This document shows positions 18,769 through 25,740 of a stretch of 64,000 bases of DNA, one piece after another; position 1 is the stretch's first letter; each line of letters begins with the position of its first letter. Location: positions 310,001 to 374,000 of the forward strand of contig RZUM01000007.1 of assembly GCA_004193205.1 (NCBI GenBank), written 5' to 3'. The notes below the pieces were generated by a model. It did not search any database, had not been told where the DNA came from, and worked only from the letters and a program-made list of their open reading frames with translations. A program made the translations under genes and the position numbers. Source of the DNA: Gordonia sediminis. Its GTDB lineage: Bacteria > Actinomycetota > Actinomycetes > Mycobacteriales > Mycobacteriaceae.

Positions 18769-20230
18769 CGAACTCCTTTGCAAGTGTTTCCAATTCGGCC
18801 TGAAGTTCCGGTACGAGCTGCCAGACGTCGGGCATCAGTTCGCGGTCGGCCGTGAATCCGAAGTCGAGCCGATCCTGGTAGCTGAGCAGCGTCAGGCTGA
18901 GGCCGACACCGTCGAGCAGGACGTTGACCGGGTGCTGGGACACCACCGCCGCACCCGCGAGGTAGAGCGGCACGGGTGAGCCGGGGATGTTGGAGATGGT
19001 CACGTTGAACGGTGGACTGATCCAGCCCGCCGCGGTGGTCGCCGAGATCACCCGCGCCGTTCGCGTGAACAGCGCCGGCGGGACCGTGTGGTTGGCGTCC
19101 CGCAACAGTTTGGCGGGGATGGCCTGGTGACGATCCTTGGCCGAGCGCATCACCGTGTGGGCACGCATGACGCGTTCTCGGACGTCGGGTTCGTCGGTCG
19201 GGATCGCGACGATCATCGAGGAGATCTGGTTGCCGTACTCCTCCTCCTTCGTGCGCACCGAGACCGGGACCATCGCCACCAGCGGGGTGTTGACGTCGTC
19301 GCCGCGGGCGATCATCCGCCGGCGCAGCGTCCCGGCGCACAGGGCGACCACGACGTCGTTGAGGGTGGCGCCGGGGACCTGCGACTTGATCGCCTTGATG
19401 GTCTCCAACGGCAGCGTGCCGAAAGCGAAGCGACGGTGCGACGAGATCCTGCCACCGAAGGAGACCTTCGGTGTGTCCGCACGCGGGCGCTCGAGGGTCC
19501 GGCCGTCCTTGTTGCGGGTGGCGATGCGCGCGGCGCGGTCGGCAGCGCCGGAGATCAGGTTCGCCGCCGGAAGGCTTCGCATGGTCGGCAGCTGATCGAG
19601 ATGACGTAGCGTCGCGGGCAACGCACGCACCATCCGGACCGGTTGACGCGGGAGCGAGGCGACGCCCCGTAGGAACAACTCCGTGTCGGTCGGGTGCTTG
19701 CCCGCCGCGTGGACCGGTGTCGGATGGGCCGGCTTCTGCGGCGCCGGTTCCGGAGTGGGATCGAGCAGCACGCCGAGCATCTCCATGCCGGAGACCCCGT
19801 CGATCGCACTGTGGTGAACCTTGGTCAGCAGCGCGACACGCCCACGGTCGAGGCCGTGGATCACATGAAGTTCCCACAGCGGCCGGGCCCGATCGAGCGG
19901 CCGGGAAGCGATCTGGCCGACCGCGTCGCCGAGCTGGACGTCGGTGCCGGGTTCGGGCAGCGCCGTCTCCCAGATGTGGGAGTCCAGATCGAAGGTGTCG
20001 TCGTCGACGAAGACCGGGTAGTCCAGCCCGAACGGAACCTCACCGAGCCGCCAGCGGAACGGCGGCATCAGGTCGATTCGTTCGCTGATCAGTGCACGGA
20101 TGCGCGCGGCGTCGAGTTTGCTGCCGTCGGCGGTCGTGCCTTCGAGGATGGTCAGCTGACAGACGTGTGCATGGGTACGGCCGTCCTCCATGGCCAGGAA
20201 CTGCGCATCGACGCTGCTCAGGCGCCTCAT
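18752..20230 (-). CDS. Wax ester synthase/diacylglycerol acyltransferase (WS/DGAT), second copy
   Basis: A 492-residue WS/DGAT of the mycobacterial Tgs type. The catalytic motif HHxxxDG is present as HHSAIDG (His139-Gly145). The family's NDVVVALCAGTLRR and GSPLPL-like ISNIPGSPVPLYLAG segments are present, the latter near residue 400. The enzyme transfers an acyl group from acyl-CoA to a fatty alcohol or diacylglycerol, making wax ester or triacylglycerol at the membrane or lipid droplet. Its ATG overlaps the stop of the upstream paralogue by 4 bp. The paralogue has the same length, suggesting local duplication. Confidence 0.92.
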   Translation of the reverse strand: MRRLSSVDAQFLAMEDGRTHAHVCQLTILEGTTADGSKLDAARIRALISERIDLMPPFRWRLGEVPFGLDYPVFVDDDTFDLDSHIWETALPEPGTDVQLGDAVGQIASRPLDRARPLWELHVIHGLDRGRVALLTKVHHSAIDGVSGMEMLGVLLDPTPEPAPQKPAHPTPVHAAGKHPTDTELFLRGVASLPRQPVRMVRALPATLRHLDQLPTMRSLPAANLISGAADRAARIATRNKDGRTLERPRADTPKVSFGGRISSHRRFAFGTLPLETIKAIKSQVPGATLNDVVVALCAGTLRRRMIARGDDVNTPLVAMVPVSVRTKEEEYGNQISSMIVAIPTDEPDVRERVMRAHTVMRSAKDRHQAIPAKLLRDANHTVPPALFTRTARVISATTAAGWISPPFNVTISNIPGSPVPLYLAGAAVVSQHPVNVLLDGVGLSLTLLSYQDRLDFGFTADRELMPDVWQLVPELQAELETLAKEFDVSPS

Positions 20231-21705
20231 TGGATCACCCCTTCGGCGGATGTCGCGGATTGCGCCTCGTTGAGTAGTTTCAGTTCGTCGGGGAACGCGG
20301 CCGCGAGGCCGTGCAGGTTGTCCACGAGCGTGCGGTCCCCGACCAGACCGATCTCGAGCCGGTCGAGGTAGCTGAAGACCGTGACGTTCAGACCGAGGCT
20401 GTCGCTGATCGTCGACACCGGATAGTGCTCCAGCACCGCATGACCCGCGCAGTACAGCCGCGAACGTGAACCTGGCACGTTCGAGACGACGAGGTTGGCG
20501 GCCGGAGCCAGCGCCTCGCTGGATGCGAACGTGGTGACCAGACCCATCGCCCGGCCGAACAGGATCGGCGGGACCAGGTCGTTGGCGTCGCGCATCAGCG
20601 ACGCGGGCACGGCGTTCATGGTCTCTTTCGCCTCGCGCAGACCTTCCCGACAGCGACGAAGGCGCACGATCGGGTTGGGTTCATCGGTGGGGAGTTCCGC
20701 AACCATCGACGAGACCTTGTTACCGAAGGTGCCGAACTCCTTCTTGGTCCGAACCGAGATGGGGATCATGCCCACAAGTGGTTCGTCGGGCAGCTCGCCG
20801 AGATCGAGGAGCCAGCGACGCAGTGCGCCGGCGCACAGGGCGACCACGACGTCGTTCACCGTCGTGTGGAAGTGTTCCTTGAGCGCCTTGACCTCGTCGA
20901 GCGGCAGGCTGACGAGCGCGAGCTGGCGGTGTGGGCTGATCCTGCCGTTGATACGCAGACGCGGGGCGGTCACCGACGGCGCAGTGAGCGCGCCACCGTC
21001 GCTCTGGTACAGCTGGGTGGCGCCGCGGACGGTTCGCCCGATGCGCCCGACACCGGGGATCGATCTCAGCACCGCGACGTGGTCGAGGTTGGTCACGGTG
21101 CGCTGGGCCGCACCGATGGAGTTGAGTTGCTGACCCGGGATCGCGGCGAGGCCGCGGGCGAGCATGCTCAGTTGCCCGGGTTCCTTCTCGGGACGGTAGC
21201 GCGGCGCCGGTGCGATCTCGCGACCGTCGGGGGAGCCGTCGAGCAGGATGTTCATCACCTCGGCGCCGGACATTCCGTCGACCGCGGCGTGGTGCAGCTT
21301 GGTCAGGACCGCGATCCGGTCGTCTTGCAGGCCGTGGATCAGATACACCTCCCACAGTGGGTGGGAACGATCCATCGGGTGCTCGGCAAGGCGCGCGACC
21401 TGTGTCTCGAGTGCGGCGAGATCCCCCGGCGCGACCAGCGCGAGTTCGCGGACATGGAAGTCGAGGTCGACTTCGCCGTCGATCCAATACGGGTGACCCA
21501 CCCCGAACGGCACCGTCGCGAGCCGCCATCGCAATGGGGGAAGCAGGTGCAGGCGTTCGCCGATCAGGTCCTGCAGATGCTTGCGGGTCAGCGTCTTCCC
21601 GTCCGGCCCGTACTTGTCCAGGATCACCAGGCTCGACACGTTGGTGACGGTCCGGCCGTCCTCTGCGGCGAGGAAAAAGGTGTCGAGGCTGGTCAGTGGA
21701 CGCAT
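20227..21705 (-). CDS. Wax ester synthase/diacylglycerol acyltransferase (WS/DGAT), first copy
   Basis: A second 492-residue WS/DGAT, first gene of the minus-strand operon. The catalytic motif is HHAAVDG (His138-Gly144). It shares with the next gene the start (MRxL-S-D-FL--EDGRT), NDVVVALCAGALRRWL, and VVSNVPGSRSRLYCAG. The two differ enough for different substrate preference. The promoter must lie in 21706-21773; I see no clear consensus boxes there. The acyl-CoA synthetase at 16375 and the aldehyde/alcohol oxidoreductases nearby could supply or consume its substrates. Confidence 0.92.
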   Translation of the reverse strand: MRPLTSLDTFFLAAEDGRTVTNVSSLVILDKYGPDGKTLTRKHLQDLIGERLHLLPPLRWRLATVPFGVGHPYWIDGEVDLDFHVRELALVAPGDLAALETQVARLAEHPMDRSHPLWEVYLIHGLQDDRIAVLTKLHHAAVDGMSGAEVMNILLDGSPDGREIAPAPRYRPEKEPGQLSMLARGLAAIPGQQLNSIGAAQRTVTNLDHVAVLRSIPGVGRIGRTVRGATQLYQSDGGALTAPSVTAPRLRINGRISPHRQLALVSLPLDEVKALKEHFHTTVNDVVVALCAGALRRWLLDLGELPDEPLVGMIPISVRTKKEFGTFGNKVSSMVAELPTDEPNPIVRLRRCREGLREAKETMNAVPASLMRDANDLVPPILFGRAMGLVTTFASSEALAPAANLVVSNVPGSRSRLYCAGHAVLEHYPVSTISDSLGLNVTVFSYLDRLEIGLVGDRTLVDNLHGLAAAFPDELKLLNEAQSATSAEGVIQ

Positions 21706-21773
21706 TCCAAGGCTCGCTTTCGAGGAGTACTGGCGTGGTCGGGGTTGGCTCGGTCGATGGGTTTAGCGCGTTT

Positions 21774-21810
21774 GTGTGCCGGCCACCCGGGTCTCGGGTG
21801 GCCGGCACAC
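21774..21810 (-). terminator. Stem-loop terminator after the alcohol dehydrogenase gene
   Basis: A perfect 16-bp stem (gtgtgccggccacccg and its complement) with a 5-nt loop begins 7 bp beyond the stop of the minus-strand gene ending at 21818. There is no T-run on the minus strand. Confidence 0.75.
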
Positions 21811-21817
21811 CTGACTC

Positions 21818-22900
21818 TCAGCGCGACGGATCGAGCAGGATCTTCGCGTCGGTGGGCGACGTGGCGAGGCGTTCGAACGAATCGGCTACGCCGTCGAGAC
21901 CGACGTGACCGGTGATCAGCGGCGTCGGGTCGATCGCACCGGAGGAGAGCATCCGCAGCGTCTCCGCGAATTCCGCCGGGGAGTAGTACAGGCACGCCCG
22001 CGCATCGAGCTCCTTCACGATCATCTGAGCGGGTTCGATGGTGTCCGATTTCAGATTGATACCGGCGATCCCGATCCGCGTCCCGGGAGGCGAACCCGAG
22101 ATCATCTGCTGCAGAACTCCCGGCACGCCCGTGCACTCGAAGCCGATGGTGGGCCGCAGCGGAAGCTGGCCGGCCAGCGCCGTCGGGGTGGCCATCATCG
22201 CCGGATTGTCGGTGGCGGCCGCCTGCATCCAGGCCTGGTAGGGCGAGTCGACAGCCGGGTCGACGACGACCTCGGCGCCGACCTTGAGAGCCAGGTCGCG
22301 GCGCTCCGGGGAGAGGTCGGCTGCCACGATGGGACCGATACCGCGGCCCGCGAGCAGCACGATGATGGCGAGGCCGATCGGGCCGCATCCGACCACCAGC
22401 GGCACGTCGCCGGCGGCGGTGTCGACCCGGTCGAGCGCATGCAGCGCAACCGCGAGAGGTTCGGTCAGGGCTGCGAGGTCGTCGGACACATTGTCCGGCA
22501 CGGGAATGAGCAGCGCTTCGGAGAGCAGCATGCGCTCGGCATACGCACCCGGGGCATCGACTCCGGCGAAGCCCAGCATCACCGGCTGCTCGCGCATCAG
22601 GAACGGTATGGACACCACCCGGGTACCCGGGGCCAGCTTCTGCTCGGTGTCCGGACCGTACGAGACGACCTTGGCGACGAACTCGTGCCCGAACACGATC
22701 GGGTTCGACAGGTCCAGCATCGGCTGGCCGAACGCACCGATCGCGTTTCGGTTGAAGTCGTCACCATGCGCGAGGCAGCTCTTGTCCGAACCGCAGATGC
22801 CGGTGCGGATCACCTCGACGAGTACCTCACCGGGGCCCGGCGTCGGTTCCGGAATGTCGGTGACCTGCAGCTTCTGGTCCTGCATCAACACCGCACGCAC
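21818..22900 (-). CDS. Zinc-dependent medium-chain alcohol dehydrogenase
   Basis: A 360-residue MDR-family dehydrogenase. The catalytic-zinc region reads RTGICGSDKSCLAHGDDF, then VFGHEFVAKVV. The Rossmann motif is PLVVGCGPIGLAIIVLLAGRG. The four-cysteine structural-zinc loop of classical alcohol dehydrogenases is missing, and the length is slightly above sorbitol/threonine-dehydrogenase-like members. The GTG start shares one base with the TAG stop of the upstream cupin gene, so the two proteins are translationally coupled and probably act on the same compound. The open frame upstream of this GTG is only cupin sequence. The substrate is unknown. Confidence 0.85.
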   Translation of the reverse strand: MRAVLMQDQKLQVTDIPEPTPGPGEVLVEVIRTGICGSDKSCLAHGDDFNRNAIGAFGQPMLDLSNPIVFGHEFVAKVVSYGPDTEQKLAPGTRVVSIPFLMREQPVMLGFAGVDAPGAYAERMLLSEALLIPVPDNVSDDLAALTEPLAVALHALDRVDTAAGDVPLVVGCGPIGLAIIVLLAGRGIGPIVAADLSPERRDLALKVGAEVVVDPAVDSPYQAWMQAAATDNPAMMATPTALAGQLPLRPTIGFECTGVPGVLQQMISGSPPGTRIGIAGINLKSDTIEPAQMIVKELDARACLYYSPAEFAETLRMLSSGAIDPTPLITGHVGLDGVADSFERLATSPTDAKILLDPSR

Positions 22901-23460
22901 TATGCGTCCCCGACCGTGCGCCCGGCGGCGCCGCCACCGATGTAGTCGATCGGGCCGAGGTTCTGCTCGGCCGCCAGCGCGTCGGTGAGGTGCTTGATCA
23001 TCGCGGCGTCGAGCACGGAGTGGTACGTGCCGTCCTCGTTGAAGTTGACGTTCGCGCCGGAGACGCGGAACAGCACCACCGTGTCCTCGGTGTTGTCCTC
23101 CGGACAGTTCAGCGTGTGCACCGACGCGCCCGGCTCGTAGAGGTACGAACCCGCGGTCTGCTTCTGATCCGGGTACTCCACGTAGTTCCAGCACCCGCTC
23201 ATCGTCCAGGCGTCGACGACGCCGGTGTGGTAGTGCAGCGGGATCTTCGCACCCGGTGCGAACGTCGCCAGCACGACCCATTCACCGAGCTCGAGATCGA
23301 GCCGAAGCGGCTTGAAGTGCACGCCGGGCCCGAGCGCATCCTTGATCAGCGGCGTCTCGTTCGTATCCACCGTCAGCAATTCGGACTGTGGCAATGCAAC
23401 CAGCGGAAGCAGTGAGCCGCTGGCAGTCGTTGCCGGGCCGGGAGTCGCAGCGAGAGTCAT
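22900..23460 (-). CDS. Cupin protein of the 2,4'-dihydroxyacetophenone dioxygenase type
   Basis: A 186-residue single-cupin protein. The first cupin motif is PLHYHTGVVDAWTMSGCWNY, and the second is PGASVHTLNCPEDNTEDTV, giving His ligands for a metal. The pattern and length resemble the 2,4'-dihydroxyacetophenone dioxygenase family, which cleaves a side-chain carbon-carbon bond; the true substrate need not be that compound. AAAGG lies upstream of the ATG. It is the first gene of a two-gene operon with the zinc alcohol dehydrogenase. Confidence 0.75.
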   Translation of the reverse strand: MTLAATPGPATTASGSLLPLVALPQSELLTVDTNETPLIKDALGPGVHFKPLRLDLELGEWVVLATFAPGAKIPLHYHTGVVDAWTMSGCWNYVEYPDQKQTAGSYLYEPGASVHTLNCPEDNTEDTVVLFRVSGANVNFNEDGTYHSVLDAAMIKHLTDALAAEQNLGPIDYIGGGAAGRTVGDA

Positions 23461-23593
23461 CGTGAGGACCTTTCGGTTGTGGATCGACTGTGACCCTCCT
23501 CACTATATTCGGGGTTGACTTCGCTTCTGGCTTGACCGGAAAAGACGAATTCTTGATCTCTGAGGACAGATGGCGTCCCGGGCCATCTGCCTT

Positions 23594-24346
23594 TCAGCGG
23601 TTGAGTTGCAGCCGGCGCCAGGCGAGCATCGTTGCGGCGGCCACCAGGATCAGCAGTGGAGCCAGCAGTGCGAGCTGCAACCCGGAGACGTCGTCGCCTT
23701 CCGACAGCGCCCACAGCGCGGGGGCCGCGACGGTGAACCAGCCGCCGGCCCCGCCGATCGTCGCGACCTGGGCGGCGATCACCAGTCCGATCGCGCCGAC
23801 GACGCCGACAAGAACCGACCGGCCGACGGTCGCCACCCACGCGACGGGCAGGGCGACGAGGGCGGTCATGACGCCGAGCGCGAACTGGCGTGCCAGACCG
23901 CCCGCGGCGGTGGTCGGGGGCAGGCCCAGTCCCAGCGCCAGACCGCCGACGATGAGGGCACCGACGATCAGCGCGCTGACGAGAACCGCCCAGACGAGGT
24001 AGACGATCAGCTTCGCCGCGGCGATCTGTGCGCGTGATACCGGAAGCCCGAACAGCCCGGTGATGGTGCCGTCGACGAACTCCCGGCCGAACATCCAGCC
24101 CAGCACCACACCGAATCCGAGCAGTCCGCCGGCGCCGGTGATCTGCGCCGCCCCCGAGAGCAAGCCGTCCCAGCTACGTTCACCGGCCTCACCCAGTTTG
24201 TCGAGCATGCGCGGATCACCGCTCTGGGCCGCGAGCGGCATCACGGCGGCCAGCAGTGCGATGCCGGCGCCGAGCAGGGCGGTGCCTGTCCGGCCCACCG
24301 TCGCGTGGCAAAACTTGGTCGTCTCGGTGGAGATCGCTTCGATCAT
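23594..24346 (-). CDS. ABC transporter permease (ABC-2 type)
   Basis: A 250-residue protein with about six membrane helices and the ABC-2 layout: a short N-terminus with TTKFCHATVGR before the first helix, then FGREFVDGTITGLFGLPVSR, which is typical of these permeases at the second/third helix. It overlaps the ATPase gene by 4 bp. It would form a dimeric export channel with that ATPase. The exported substrate may be a drug or lipid, given the TetR control, but this is inference. Confidence 0.85.
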   Translation of the reverse strand: MIEAISTETTKFCHATVGRTGTALLGAGIALLAAVMPLAAQSGDPRMLDKLGEAGERSWDGLLSGAAQITGAGGLLGFGVVLGWMFGREFVDGTITGLFGLPVSRAQIAAAKLIVYLVWAVLVSALIVGALIVGGLALGLGLPPTTAAGGLARQFALGVMTALVALPVAWVATVGRSVLVGVVGAIGLVIAAQVATIGGAGGWFTVAAPALWALSEGDDVSGLQLALLAPLLILVAAATMLAWRRLQLNR

Positions 24347-25059
24347 CGGTGGTTTCCCTCGTCGTCCGCCAGGACCGCTTCGAAGAAGACGCGCTCGAGC
24401 TCACTGACACCCGGGTCGAGACGGCCGATCAGCCGGCCCGCGTTCAGCACCTCGATCCGGTCGGCGATCCGTGCGACCTCGTCGAGGTGATGACTGCTCA
24501 CCAGCACGGCGGCCCCCTCGGACGCGCTGCGACGCAAGGCGTCCCGCAGCAGGATCACCCCGGCCGGGTCGAGCGAGTTGGTGGGCTCGTCGAGGATGAC
24601 CAAATTCGGGTTGTGTTGCAGTGCCGCGGCGAGGCCAAGTCGCTGGCGGTTGCCGAGCGAGAGTCGTCGCGCACGTTTGTCGGCGTACTGCGACAGGTTG
24701 AACGCGGTGATGGCCTGTTCGACGACATCGGCCCGCGCCCAATGCAACCGGGCCGACAATGCCAGGTTCTGCCGGGCGGTCAGCTCGCCGTAGGTCAGCG
24801 GGTACTCGACGAGGTGTCCGACCGACGCCCAGGTCGACCGTGGTACGCGTTCGATCGGTACGCCGTCGAACTCCACGCTGCCCGATGTCGGTGCCAGCAT
24901 GCCGAGCAGCACCCGCATCAGCGTCGTCTTGCCCGCTCCGTTGAGCCCGACCAGCGCGACGATCTCGCCGGGCCCGAGTTCGATGGTGACGTCGCGGATT
25001 CCGGCGCCGTCGCCGAACTGGCGTGTCACATCGCGCAGCGCGACTCGGGGCGTGGTCAT
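24343..25059 (-). CDS. ABC transporter ATP-binding protein
   Basis: A 238-residue ATPase with Walker A GLNGAGKTTL, signature LSLGNRQRLGLA (a variant of LSGGQ, with Leu-Gly-Asn), and Walker B NLVILDEPTNSLDPAG followed by the H-loop VLVSSHHLDEV. The signature variation is common in ABC-2 exporters. It overlaps both neighbours by 4 bp, forming a TetR-ATPase-permease operon. Confidence 0.9.
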   Translation of the reverse strand: MTTPRVALRDVTRQFGDGAGIRDVTIELGPGEIVALVGLNGAGKTTLMRVLLGMLAPTSGSVEFDGVPIERVPRSTWASVGHLVEYPLTYGELTARQNLALSARLHWARADVVEQAITAFNLSQYADKRARRLSLGNRQRLGLAAALQHNPNLVILDEPTNSLDPAGVILLRDALRRSASEGAAVLVSSHHLDEVARIADRIEVLNAGRLIGRLDPGVSELERVFFEAVLADDEGNHR

Positions 25060-25613
25060 CTGCTTCCCTCCAGTACGTCGAGGGCCTGCTCGATGGCTTC
25101 GGAGAGCGGGGAGTCATCCCGCCGCGACCAGGCCATGAGCGCGGCGTTGAGAGCGGCGATCGCTGCGGCTGCGGCGATCTCGGCGTCGTCGGGATCTGTT
25201 CCGCGGATGCGCAAGGCGTCACCCATGGCGAGTTCGCTGGCTGCAGCGCTGCGGGTCATCGCCGAACGTAGGCGATCCGACGATGCGATCACCCGCAGTC
25301 GATCTCGGATGGCACCGGTTTCGGTGGCCGGCACCGATGACCAGACCTCGCGGATGCCGGCGGCGATCGCGGCCAGCGCGGAGAGGTCGTCGTGTTGGTG
25401 GGCGATCGCGTCGGCGATGACCGGATCGAACGGATCGTCGAGTACCACGCTGTCCTTGGTGGGGAAGTTACGGTAGAAGGTCATCTCCGTGACACCGGCC
25501 GCGCTCGCGATCTGGGCGACGCTGGTGTTGTCGAACCCCTCGACGGAGAACAGATCCAGCGCCACGCGGATCAGTCGCTCGCGTGTGCGTTGCGCCTTGC
25601 CGGCCTTGGTCAT
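25056..25613 (-). CDS. TetR-family transcriptional regulator
   Basis: A 185-residue TetR protein with the N-terminal helix-turn-helix GFDNTSVAQIASAAGVTEMTFYRNFPTKDSVV. The C-terminal ligand domain is unassigned. It is the first gene of the operon with the ABC transporter and overlaps the ATPase gene by 4 bp. The promoter right in front contains a perfect 19-bp palindrome over the -10 box, so it almost certainly represses itself and the transporter. The ATG has no Shine-Dalgarno sequence and is probably the first transcribed base. Confidence 0.92.
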   Translation of the reverse strand: MTKAGKAQRTRERLIRVALDLFSVEGFDNTSVAQIASAAGVTEMTFYRNFPTKDSVVLDDPFDPVIADAIAHQHDDLSALAAIAAGIREVWSSVPATETGAIRDRLRVIASSDRLRSAMTRSAAASELAMGDALRIRGTDPDDAEIAAAAAIAALNAALMAWSRRDDSPLSEAIEQALDVLEGSR

Positions 25614-25648
25614 AAGTGAATGTTAGACTCTAACATTTTGCTCGGCAA
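25614..25648 (-). promoter_or_regulatory. Leaderless promoter of the TetR/ABC operon
   Basis: On the minus strand, TTGCCG (25643-25648) and TAACAT (25620-25625) are separated by 17 bp. The -10 box ends 6 bp before the A of the ATG at 25613, which fits a transcript starting at the start codon. Confidence 0.7.
25619..25637. promoter_or_regulatory. TetR operator palindrome
   Basis: aatgttaga-c-tctaacatt is a perfect 9+1+9 palindrome covering the -10 box and part of the spacer of the promoter above. Position and symmetry are those of a self-repressing TetR operator. Confidence 0.8.
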
Positions 25649-25740
25649 GGGCCTTGCGCAACGATCTGGTACGGATACCTGCGGGTCATGGTGCGAAGCG
25701 ATAATGTCGGGCCTCGGAGCCGTCGAAAGCGAGATCGCCC

